Shown here: positions 1 through 5,782 of the stretch, one piece after another | Position numbering within the stretch: position 1 is the first letter of the stretch | Layout of the letters: each line of letters begins with the position of its first letter | NCBI GenBank assembly: GCA_903847655.1 | Contig: CAINEG010000106.1 | Span: 1 to 5,782 of the forward strand | DNA from: an uncultured Bacteroidota bacterium | GTDB taxonomy: Bacteria; Bacteroidota; Bacteroidia; Chitinophagales; Chitinophagaceae | DNA length: 5,782 nucleotides | Direction of reading: 5' to 3' | Notes under the pieces: generated by a model | Seen by the model: only the letters and a program-made list of their open reading frames with translations | Databases searched by the model: none | What the model was told of the DNA's origin: nothing | Made by a program: the position numbers and the translations under genes

Positions 1-13
1 AAAACAAAAGTCT

Positions 14-589
14 ATGCAGCATTTGGTTTCAATTATTTCAGCCCCCTGGCCTTGGTATATAGCAGGTGCCCTGATTGGTCTTACGGTCCCCACCCTATTG
101 CTTATTGGGAATAAAACCTTTGGTATTTCCTCCAATTTGCGTCATCTATGCGCAGCCTGTTTTCCTAGCAATATTTCTTTTTTTAAATACGATTGGAAAA
201 AAGAAGCCTGGAATTTATTTTTTGTAGGAGGAATTATTGTAGGGGCTTTTATGGCCACTTATTTATTGGCCAATCCTCAACCCATCATTATCCATCCTAG
301 TTTGCAAGCAGATTTAACTCAACTAGGCATCACCGATTTTAATCATTTATTGCCCAATGAACTTTTTAGTTTTAAAGCCTTATTTACATTAAGGGGTTTT
401 ATCTTAATGGTGGTGGGTGGCTTTTTAGTTGGCTTTGGTACTAGGTATGCCAATGGTTGTACATCGGGTCATTCCATTATGGGCTTGAGTAATTTGCAAT
501 GGCCTTCCTTGGTCGCCACCATTTGTTTTATGTTAGGCGGCTTTATCATGACCAATTTTATACTGCCCTTTATTTTACAATTAAAATAA
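14..589 (+). CDS. YeeE/YedE-family membrane protein, N-terminal-half type (putative thiosulfate/sulfur-compound transporter subunit)
   Basis: This is an inner-membrane protein of 191 residues, about half the length of full-size YeeE, the thiosulfate importer known from E. coli and Spirochaeta. Visible hydrophobic segments lie at about residues 14-33, 66-87, 124-144 and 163-188. Two family motifs stand out: GNKTFGISS at 32-40, followed by a CAAC pair (C46, C49), and [12 protein letters not shown] at 142-153. The cysteine of the second motif (C149) corresponds to the type of cysteine that handles thiosulfate in YeeE. The ATG at 14 is preceded only by A-rich sequence without a clear ribosome binding site; it gives the short N-terminus with WPWY that I remember from relatives. 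The stop lies 7 bases before the next gene, which encodes the complementary half, so the two are probably cotranscribed and form a heteromer, as proposed for PmpA/PmpB-type pairs. Family assignment is strong; the transported substrate is inferred. Confidence 0.9.
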   Translation: MQHLVSIISAPWPWYIAGALIGLTVPTLLLIGNKTFGISSNLRHLCAACFPSNISFFKYDWKKEAWNLFFVGGIIVGAFMATYLLANPQPIIIHPSLQADLTQLGITDFNHLLPNELFSFKALFTLRGFILMVVGGFLVGFGTRYANGCTSGHSIMGLSNLQWPSLVATICFMLGGFIMTNFILPFILQLK

Positions 590-596
590 AAATACC

Positions 597-1085
597 ATGT
601 CCTTGATTGAACAAAAAAATATTTCTACAGAAAAAATAGCTACACACAACAATGCTACTGTAAAAGAAAATAATTTTCATTTACTTAAATACAGTATAGT
701 GGGTATAGTGTTTGGTATTGTCTTTGTCAAAGCAGAAATTATTTCTTGGTTTAGAATTCAAGAAATGTTTAAGCTCCAAAGCTTTCACATGTATGGGGTG
801 ATTGGCACTGCAGTTGTCGTTGCTGCGCTATCGGTTGCATTAATTAAAAAATTTAAAATAAAAACCATTGGTGGTGAAGCTGTGGTCATAACTAACAAAC
901 CATTTACCAAAGGAAATATTTATGGCGGATTAATGTTTGGATTGGGTTGGGCAATGACGGGTGCTTGTCCAGGACCCTTATTTGCTCAAATTGGCGCTGG
1001 TATTGGATCTATCGTGGTGGTCATTGCAAGTGCTTTACTGGGCACTTGGACCTATGGCTATTTTAAAGAGCAACTGCCTCATTAA
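597..1085 (+). CDS. DUF6691/YeeE-family membrane protein, second half of the split transporter
   Basis: This 162-residue membrane protein resembles the DUF6691 (YeeE/YedE-related) proteins that follow the previous type of gene in many Bacteroidota. Hydrophobic segments are at about residues 32-50, 64-84, 107-123 and 135-155. Family landmarks are SWFRIQEMF (50-58), QSFHMYG (61-67) and GWAMTGACPGPLFAQIG (117-133), with C124 as the single conserved cysteine. The protein ends in LPH. The first 27 or so residues are polar and look disordered; this extension seems longer than in relatives I remember, where the protein begins close to the first membrane segment. There is no other Met before residue 58, so the start at 597, 7 bases after the previous stop, is the only sensible ATG. 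It probably pairs with its upstream neighbour to make one YeeE-like channel with two cysteine sites. Its stop is only 2 bases from the stop of the opposing mutarotase gene. Confidence 0.88.
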   Translation: MSLIEQKNISTEKIATHNNATVKENNFHLLKYSIVGIVFGIVFVKAEIISWFRIQEMFKLQSFHMYGVIGTAVVVAALSVALIKKFKIKTIGGEAVVITNKPFTKGNIYGGLMFGLGWAMTGACPGPLFAQIGAGIGSIVVVIASALLGTWTYGYFKEQLPH

Positions 1086-1087
1086 TT

Positions 1088-1417
1088 TTATAAGGAAAAT
1101 ATTTTTTGCATCAAGACCCATTTTTCACCAGGCTGGGCAGTGGGTAATGCTTGTTGGTATTCCCACATTAATTTTTCCCACTGTACTACAATTTCATTTT
1201 TTGCATCTAGGGCTGCCTTTTTTTCAAAGCTAAAATCTTCACCCACTTCCATGATCATAAACAATCTATTGGCTACCCTATAAATGTCTAAGGCTTTTAT
1301 ATCAGCTTCTTTGATGGAGGCAATAATTTCTGGCCATACCGATTGATGGTATTGTTCATAGGCCGCAATTAATTGTGCATCGTCCTTCAAATCTAAAGCA
1401 AAGCAATATCTAGTCAT
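1088..1417 (-). CDS. L-rhamnose/L-fucose mutarotase family protein (RhaM/DUF718-like)
   Basis: This 109-residue cytoplasmic protein matches the small dimeric RhaM family (COG3254), which interconverts the alpha and beta anomers of a 6-deoxy sugar so that the next enzyme receives the right form. The family core is visible: YxxYHxxVWPE at 20-30 with the presumed catalytic H24, IYRxxNRLFMIMEV at 45-58 with Y46, and VQWEKLMW at 78-85 with W80. Compared with my memory of E. coli RhaM (104 residues), the double Trp (RWWKYM) is here QWEKLM. The C-terminus PGEKWVLMQKIFSL resembles the subgroup associated with L-fucose rather than L-rhamnose pathways, so the sugar is left open. It is the last gene of the minus-strand cluster, 16 bases after the oxidoreductase, with an A/T-rich spacer and no evident Shine-Dalgarno. 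The first residues MTRYCFALDL fit the family start well. Confidence 0.88.
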   Translation of the reverse strand: MTRYCFALDLKDDAQLIAAYEQYHQSVWPEIIASIKEADIKALDIYRVANRLFMIMEVGEDFSFEKKAALDAKNEIVVQWEKLMWEYQQALPTAQPGEKWVLMQKIFSL

Positions 1418-1433
1418 AGCTTATAATTAAAAA

Positions 1434-2411
1434 TTATTTAGTAGTGCCGTATACAAAATTTTCCATGACACGCATGGATTGCATGGCCTCTTCTGCGCTG
1501 CATGGATTAGCACCGATACCTAAAAAATAAGGTACAATTTTTCCAATTAAATTTTGTTGATTGTGTTCGGGTGGATCAAATTCAATGAGCTTGGTAATAC
1601 CCTTTTGTGCTAAGCTAATGGTATGTCCAAATACAGGGAAAGAAATTTTTCCTTCAGTTCCAATGATTTCAAAAAGGTCATTATCTTGATCTGCAGGTGC
1701 ACAAAAACACCAATCACCTTTAAATTGAATACCATTTTCTAAAAGCATGTTGCCAGCTACGGTATCTTCTGCAGGATACAAACCTGCTTGATTGCTTGCA
1801 CTACCATGATAACTGAGGGCTTTGCCAAAAAAATAAAAAACCAAGTCTAATTGATGGGGCGCTAAATCGTAAAAATAGCCTCCGCCTGCTACCGATGGAT
1901 CTAATCTCCAATTTTCGGATGGATCAAAATTGCCTCCTGCTTTTTTTAACATTTCAATACGGACATTGGTTATTTTTCCAATAGCCCCTGTATCCACCAA
2001 TCTTTTGACTTCTAAGAATAAAGGCAATGCTCGACGATAATGGGCAATCACCAATTTCACACCCGTTTGTTTTGAAAAGGCGTCCATGCGCATACAAGCA
2101 GCCAGATCCAAGGCCATGGGCTTTTCAACGTAAACGGGCTTGCCTGCCTTCATGGCAGCAATGGCATAGTCCTCGTGGTATTTGGGTGGAGTAGCAATAT
2201 ATACAGCATCCACTTCGGGATGCTGTATTAATTCATTCGCGTCAGTAAAAAAATGGGGCACGTTATGTCTGTTGGCATAGTCTTTTAGTTTCTGAGCGTC
2301 TCTTCGCATCACTGCTACCAAGCTAGACCCTTCCACTTTATTAAAAGCAGGACCGCTTTTTAATTCGGTGACACTGCCACAGCCAATCATGCCCCATCGT
2401 ATTGTATTCAT
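1434..2411 (-). CDS. Gfo/Idh/MocA-family NAD(P)-dependent oxidoreductase
   Basis: This 325-residue protein is a full-length member of the Gfo/Idh/MocA family, cytoplasmic enzymes that oxidise or reduce hydroxyl groups on sugars, inositols and related compounds. The N-terminal Rossmann domain (about 1-120) carries the dinucleotide-binding GMIGCGSVTE at 7-16 and the family EKP signature at 96-98, whose Lys97 is the expected catalytic/cofactor residue. The C-terminal alpha/beta domain shows HYRR at 124-127 and GGGYFYDLAPHQLDL at 176-190, where D182 and H186 occupy the usual catalytic positions. There is no export signal, so it is not a secreted Tat-type glucose-fructose oxidoreductase. The ATG at 2411 lies 12 bases after the stop of the large propeller gene, and the core strand IRWGMIGCG starts at residue 4, so the start is well placed. 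With the mutarotase downstream it suggests sugar dehydrogenation, but members of this family act on many substrates and the sequence does not name one. Confidence 0.92.
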   Translation of the reverse strand: MNTIRWGMIGCGSVTELKSGPAFNKVEGSSLVAVMRRDAQKLKDYANRHNVPHFFTDANELIQHPEVDAVYIATPPKYHEDYAIAAMKAGKPVYVEKPMALDLAACMRMDAFSKQTGVKLVIAHYRRALPLFLEVKRLVDTGAIGKITNVRIEMLKKAGGNFDPSENWRLDPSVAGGGYFYDLAPHQLDLVFYFFGKALSYHGSASNQAGLYPAEDTVAGNMLLENGIQFKGDWCFCAPADQDNDLFEIIGTEGKISFPVFGHTISLAQKGITKLIEFDPPEHNQQNLIGKIVPYFLGIGANPCSAEEAMQSMRVMENFVYGTTK

Positions 2412-2423
2412 TTAAATAAAAGA

Positions 2424-5400
2424 TTAATTTTCAAATCCTACAAAATCCCAATTGGCTTTTCTACAAGCTTCATTGAAATTTTTAATTTCATTGTCGATTA
2501 AATCTTGTTTTTGCTTTTCATATTTTTTCCAATCTGCATGCAATTCATCATAACGTAATAATTGTCCCGCTGTAACATAAGGCAAGCTTGAACTGCCTTG
2601 CACTTCTCCATTTAGGAAAACTAAATTGGCACTTAATTTATTGATAAAATTAATTACGTCATCATTGCTTTGAGATTTAGATTGAATCAACTCTTCTTCC
2701 CAAACTTTGATGGTTTTATTAATGGCTTTAGCCTTGGTGGATAAGTCTTCTAAATTTTTATTCCCCTCTGCTCTTTTCACAAATTGATTTAACTGCTCTT
2801 GTACTTTGCGCATTTGTACCACTGATACATGAATAGCGGCCACATCTTCAGAAACTAATTTTGACAATTGATCCTGTGCTTCAAAATCTGCTGCAGGTGC
2901 ATTGTACCTTGGATCGGCCAATATTTTTACCTTGGTCGTTTGTGTGGTTTCATTAATTTTTAATCGGATGGTGTATTCACCTGGAATTACTTTTCTACCT
3001 GCACTACTTCCTTCGATGTATACATTATCGATAGATGGCAAATTTCCATAACGCAAATCCCAAACAAATCTGTTTAAGCCTGTTCTTATTTCCACCTTAG
3101 GATCTGATTCACTGCTATTGTTGCTTGTAGCAAGTTTGGATTTTTCACTGTAATAAGTACGAACCACATTATTAGCAGCATCCAACACTTCAATGCTTAA
3201 TTTTTTAACAGAATCTTTGTTTTGAATATGATAATATATCACAGCACCACTCGCTGGGTTCACCATGGTAGTATTAATCTTCAATGGATTCTCTTCTTCG
3301 CCAAATTGTCTATCCAATGGGCTTCCAATATCAATTCTAAACACATTGGATACTGGTAATAAACTAAATGCATCATTGATCGTGGAGGCAGCCTTTCTGA
3401 ATGGAGTTAAATCATCCAAGATCCAAAATGCACGACCTTGTGTAGCCGCCAATAATTTATCTTGGTGTAATTTCAAATCGTTAATGGCAACAATAGGCAA
3501 GTTCAATTGCAATTGTTTCCAATTCAAACCTCCATTGTAAGAAATATAAAATCCAGTTTCAGTGCCCGCATACAATAAGTTTTTAACTGCATTGTCCTCG
3601 CGCACTACTCTTACAAAAGCACCATAAGGAATACCATCCACTAATTTGGTCCAAGTTTTTCCATAGTCGGTTGTTTTGTACAATAAAGGTGTGAAGTCAT
3701 TGAACTTGTATTTAGTCACTGCGATATAGGCAGTAGCTTTATCAAAAGGAGATACTTCAATTGAGTTCACTAAAGCACCTCTTACTCCTTCTGGTGTAAT
3801 ATTGGTCCAAGTGGCTCCACCATCTTTTGTTATATGTACTAAACCATCATCACTTCCAGTATAAATAACTCCTTTTTCATGTGGAGATTCTATCACATAA
3901 GCAATGGTACAATAGTTTTCACCTCCTGCACCTTCATTGGTATAAGGGGTTCCACTCATGCCCATTTTAGAAGTATCATGGGTCGTTAAATCTGGAGAGA
4001 TTGCTTTCCAAGATTTTCCTAAATCAGTTGTTTTGAATAAAATATTACCTGCATGGTAATACGCATCTTCATGCATGGATCTTACGATAGGTGCGTTCCA
4101 ATTGAAACGGTATTTCATGTCCTTAGGTTGCAAGGACTGATATTGAATTGGTGCGACCATAACGCTTACTTCATCATTGGTTTTAGTATCCAATACACCA
4201 ATGGTACCTTGATAAGAACCACCCATTACATATCTTGGATTGTTAGGATCAAAGGCTAAAAATGCAGACTCGCCACCTGCGCTTGGCGCCCAATCACGAT
4301 CTGTAATGCCGCCTCTTGAAGTAGAAAAACTGGCAATTCTAACGGAAGTATTGTCTTGTTGACCACCATACAAATTGAAGGGGAATAAGTTATCTGCATT
4401 GACTCTGTAAAATTGTGCAGTGGGTTGATTATTTTCTGTACTCCATGTTTTACCACCATTGAAACTTACAGCAGCGCCTCCATCATTAGAAACAATCATG
4501 TTTTTATTGTTGTTAGGATTGATCCACAACTGATGATAATCTCCATGAGGCGCTCTAAAATTTTGCCAAGTTTTTCCGCCATCTGTACTCTTAATCGCAG
4601 GTGAACTTAAAACATAGACCGTATTTTCATCTACTGGATCTGCAGTGGCTTCAATATAATACCAAGCACGTTGAACCAATCGATGGTCCTTGCTAATTCT
4701 ATTCCAAGATTTTCCTGCATCATTAGAAACAAATAAACCACCTTGCTCTTTTTCTGAATCACTCTCTACTACTAAATAAATTTTATTGGAATTGGCTTGA
4801 GATACTGCCACACTCATCTTTCCTAATTCCTTAGGCAATCCATTTTGAATTTTTTCCCAAGTATCTCCACCGTCTGTACTTTTATACAAACCACTTCCTT
4901 TTCCACCACTTCTTACTTCCCAAGGCAAACGACGATAGTCCCACATGGCAGCATATAAAATTCTAGGATTGTTCATGTCCATGCTTAAATCCACACAGCC
5001 TGAATTATCATCTACATATAAAGTCTTGGTCCAAGTTTTTCCTCCATCTATTGATTTGTAAACGCCTCTTTCTGCACTTGCTCCATGAATGGCCCCTTGT
5101 GCGGCTACATAAACAATGTCTGGATTGGTTGGATGGATTCGGATATTGGCAATTTGTCTAGTTAGATCTAAACCTAAATGTTTCCAAGTTTTTCCAGCAT
5201 CTGTACTTTTATAAACACCATCTCCATAACTTGAAGTAACGCCTCTTGGAGGATGCTCTCCCATACCTACATATACTACATTAGGATCTGAAATAGAAAC
5301 TGCTACTGCACCTACCGAGCCAGTTTTAAAAAAGCCATCAGAGACGTTGTTCCAAGTTTGACCAGCGTCTTCGGTTTTCCAAATACCACCACCAGTGGTA

Positions 5401-5612
5401 CCCATATAATAAGTAAAACTATTTCCTACAACACCCACAGAAGTGACAGAACGACCACCTCTCATTGGGCCCACATTTCTCCACAACAAAGGTTTGTAAT
5501 AGTCAGTTTCATTGACTGTGCTTACTGGTTTTGCATTTTCATTTTTCTTTTGGGCAAAAAGCACCATTGGACATACTAAGAAAAATAAGCTGCGCAAAAT
5601 GATTTGTTTCAT
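2424..5612 (-). CDS. Exported Asp-box (BNR/VPS10-like) beta-propeller protein, 1062 residues
   Basis: This large exported protein is of the type usually named VPS10-domain, WD40/YVTN/BNR-like or glycosyl hydrolase protein in Bacteroidota; no member function is known to me. A signal peptide spans residues 1-20, with a likely cut after LFA before QKK. Residues 40-735 hold eleven Asp-box motifs (S/T-x-D-x-G-x-x-W), nine canonical and two with Asn for Asp, which in such families lie on beta-propeller blades; the number fits two propellers, as in sortilin-like or GH74-like folds. A GGQQDN motif (416-421) is typical of these propellers. Residues about 785-900 look like an Ig/FlgD-like beta sandwich ([10 protein letters not shown] at 845-854, IPGEYTIRL at 876-884), and 905-1050 is mostly helical and charged. 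No type IX secretion C-terminal domain is visible, so a periplasmic or membrane-associated location is possible. The start is fixed by the signal peptide. It is the first gene of the cluster; catalytic residues cannot be assigned. Confidence 0.88.
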   Translation of the reverse strand: MKQIILRSLFFLVCPMVLFAQKKNENAKPVSTVNETDYYKPLLWRNVGPMRGGRSVTSVGVVGNSFTYYMGTTGGGIWKTEDAGQTWNNVSDGFFKTGSVGAVAVSISDPNVVYVGMGEHPPRGVTSSYGDGVYKSTDAGKTWKHLGLDLTRQIANIRIHPTNPDIVYVAAQGAIHGASAERGVYKSIDGGKTWTKTLYVDDNSGCVDLSMDMNNPRILYAAMWDYRRLPWEVRSGGKGSGLYKSTDGGDTWEKIQNGLPKELGKMSVAVSQANSNKIYLVVESDSEKEQGGLFVSNDAGKSWNRISKDHRLVQRAWYYIEATADPVDENTVYVLSSPAIKSTDGGKTWQNFRAPHGDYHQLWINPNNNKNMIVSNDGGAAVSFNGGKTWSTENNQPTAQFYRVNADNLFPFNLYGGQQDNTSVRIASFSTSRGGITDRDWAPSAGGESAFLAFDPNNPRYVMGGSYQGTIGVLDTKTNDEVSVMVAPIQYQSLQPKDMKYRFNWNAPIVRSMHEDAYYHAGNILFKTTDLGKSWKAISPDLTTHDTSKMGMSGTPYTNEGAGGENYCTIAYVIESPHEKGVIYTGSDDGLVHITKDGGATWTNITPEGVRGALVNSIEVSPFDKATAYIAVTKYKFNDFTPLLYKTTDYGKTWTKLVDGIPYGAFVRVVREDNAVKNLLYAGTETGFYISYNGGLNWKQLQLNLPIVAINDLKLHQDKLLAATQGRAFWILDDLTPFRKAASTINDAFSLLPVSNVFRIDIGSPLDRQFGEEENPLKINTTMVNPASGAVIYYHIQNKDSVKKLSIEVLDAANNVVRTYYSEKSKLATSNNSSESDPKVEIRTGLNRFVWDLRYGNLPSIDNVYIEGSSAGRKVIPGEYTIRLKINETTQTTKVKILADPRYNAPAADFEAQDQLSKLVSEDVAAIHVSVVQMRKVQEQLNQFVKRAEGNKNLEDLSTKAKAINKTIKVWEEELIQSKSQSNDDVINFINKLSANLVFLNGEVQGSSSLPYVTAGQLLRYDELHADWKKYEKQKQDLIDNEIKNFNEACRKANWDFVGFEN
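3519..5375 (-). repeat. Eleven Asp-box (BNR) repeats within the propeller gene
   Basis: Within the 1062-residue protein the eight-residue box S/T-x-D-x-G-x-x-W begins at residues 80, 136, 187, 245, 296, 342, 383, 528, 595, 647 and 691. Boxes at 383 (SFNGGKTW) and 691 (SYNGGLNW) have Asn instead of Asp. Spacing is 40-60 residues except for 145 residues between the seventh and eighth boxes. The GKTW part is coded by the same 12 bases (GGAAAAACTTGG) at four places, seen on the + strand as CCAAGTTTTTCC at 3651, 4566, 5031 and 5184. Asp boxes are structural hairpin turns in propellers; they do not by themselves mark an active site. Confidence 0.9.
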
Positions 5613-5733
5613 AATAGCTATTTTTTAATGTTAATCTAGTGATTGGAAGGATCTAATTTAATACAAATAGGCGAACCCGTCAAAGACTTGTTCGCCTATC
5701 TGTTATAAAAAATTACAAGTGGTTAGAAACTAC
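5613..5733. other. Intergenic region upstream of the propeller gene
   Basis: This 121-base A/T-rich stretch must hold the promoter of the three-gene minus-strand cluster unless transcription reads through from the right. Apart from the stem-loop at 5667-5699 I see no operator or riboswitch-like structure. The bases just before the start codon read AACATTAAAAAATAGCTATT on the minus strand, A/T-rich with no Shine-Dalgarno, as is common in Bacteroidota. A Bacteroidota-type promoter (TTTG and TAnnTTTG about 20 bases apart) is not clearly present. Confidence 0.5.
5667..5699 (-). terminator. Stem-loop, probable rho-independent terminator
   Basis: Two perfectly complementary 10-base arms, ATAGGCGAAC (5667-5676) and GTTCGCCTAT (5690-5699), enclose a 13-base loop that can form a further 3-bp helix GTC-AAA-GAC (5679-5687) after a 2x2 mismatch. 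Read on the minus strand the stem is followed by TTGTATT, a modest U-rich tail; on the + strand it is followed by CTGTTATAAAAAA, which is not terminator-like. It therefore probably ends a minus-strand transcript coming from the right, and it sits 55 bases upstream of the start of the propeller gene. A regulatory leader structure of that gene is the alternative. Confidence 0.6.
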
Positions 5734-5782
5734 TTATTTAAAGGTAAAATGTAGTGAAATGACATTTGAATTTAGGTCTGTA
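5734..5782 (-). CDS. Possible C-terminal tail of an outer-membrane beta-barrel protein (partial)
   Basis: A minus-strand frame enters from the right edge and ends with TAA at 5734-5736. The visible end is TDLNSNVISLHFTFK. Its alternating hydrophobic pattern and aromatic residue near the terminus resemble the last strand of outer-membrane beta-barrels such as TonB-dependent receptors. The stop lies 34 bases before a stem-loop that reads best as a minus-strand terminator, which agrees with a gene ending here. Only 15 codons are visible, so neither coding status nor family is certain; another minus-strand frame also stops nearby, at 5738. Confidence 0.45.
   Translation of the reverse strand, partial: TDLNSNVISLHFTFK

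Noticed and set aside
961..1233. Open + strand frame of 90 codons across the convergent gene ends
   Set aside because: It overlaps the conserved GACPGP region of the second transporter gene in another frame and then runs antisense to the mutarotase; its translation shows no family pattern.
4256..4604. Several open frames of 60-70 codons on both strands within the propeller gene
   Set aside because: They lie wholly within a well-supported gene and have no recognisable start context or domain.
3651..5195. CRISPR-like or other short-repeat array
   Set aside because: The recurring 12-mers are in frame, unevenly spaced and encode the GKTW part of Asp boxes.
3519..5375. Assignment of the propeller protein as a sialidase or GH74 xyloglucanase
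   Set aside because: Asp boxes are shared by many unrelated propellers, and I cannot identify the sialidase Arg triad or the GH74 catalytic Asp pair in the sequence.
5571..5612. Lipoprotein signal with Cys14 in the propeller protein
   Set aside because: The residues before the cysteine (FLVC) lack the Gly/Ala/Ser required just before a lipobox cysteine; cleavage after LFA at residue 20 is more typical.
5631..5667. Bacteroidota-type promoter (TTTG at 5664-5667 and TAGATTAA at 5631-5638, minus strand)
   Set aside because: The spacer is 25 bases, longer than the usual 19-21, and the -7 element has two mismatches, so I do not annotate it.
5759..5782. Possible + strand gene start, ATG at 5759, open to the right edge
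   Set aside because: Only eight codons are visible, there is no ribosome binding site, and the orientation of the stem-loop fits a minus-strand gene ending here better.

Overview
The window looks like chromosomal DNA from a Bacteroidota bacterium, most likely a member of the Chitinophagales or a relative. This rests on the low G+C content, the A-rich leaders without a clear Shine-Dalgarno, the TAA stops on all five complete genes, and protein families whose closest remembered relatives are from that phylum. No database search was possible, so the taxonomic call is inference.

Layout: on the + strand, positions 14-1085 hold two small adjacent membrane-protein genes of the YeeE/YedE (thiosulfate/sulfur-compound transporter) superfamily. 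They look like the two halves of a full-length YeeE, each with one diagnostic cysteine motif (GCTSGH in the first, GACPGP in the second). They meet, tail to tail and with only 2 bases between the stop codons, a three-gene minus-strand cluster that occupies 1088-5612. In transcription order this cluster is: a 1062-residue exported protein with eleven Asp-box (BNR) motifs, a Gfo/Idh/MocA-family sugar-type oxidoreductase, and an L-rhamnose/L-fucose mutarotase-family protein. The gaps of 12 and 16 bases make a single operon likely.

The right-hand 170 bases are intergenic apart from the edge. They contain a strong stem-loop at 5667-5699, best read as the terminator of a minus-strand gene entering from the right. 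A short reading frame ending at 5734 has the alternating hydrophobic C-terminus typical of an outer-membrane beta-barrel and may be the tail of that gene.

How the parts may work together: the + strand pair probably moves a sulfur compound across the inner membrane and is functionally unrelated to the minus-strand cluster. In the cluster, an exported beta-propeller protein sits beside two cytoplasmic-type carbohydrate enzymes, an anomer-converting mutarotase and a pyranose-type NAD(P)-dependent dehydrogenase. This suggests carbohydrate processing, but substrate and chemistry cannot be fixed from sequence alone. I see no mobile element, CRISPR array, RNA gene or clear new system. The most worthwhile open question is the role of the large propeller protein in this operon.
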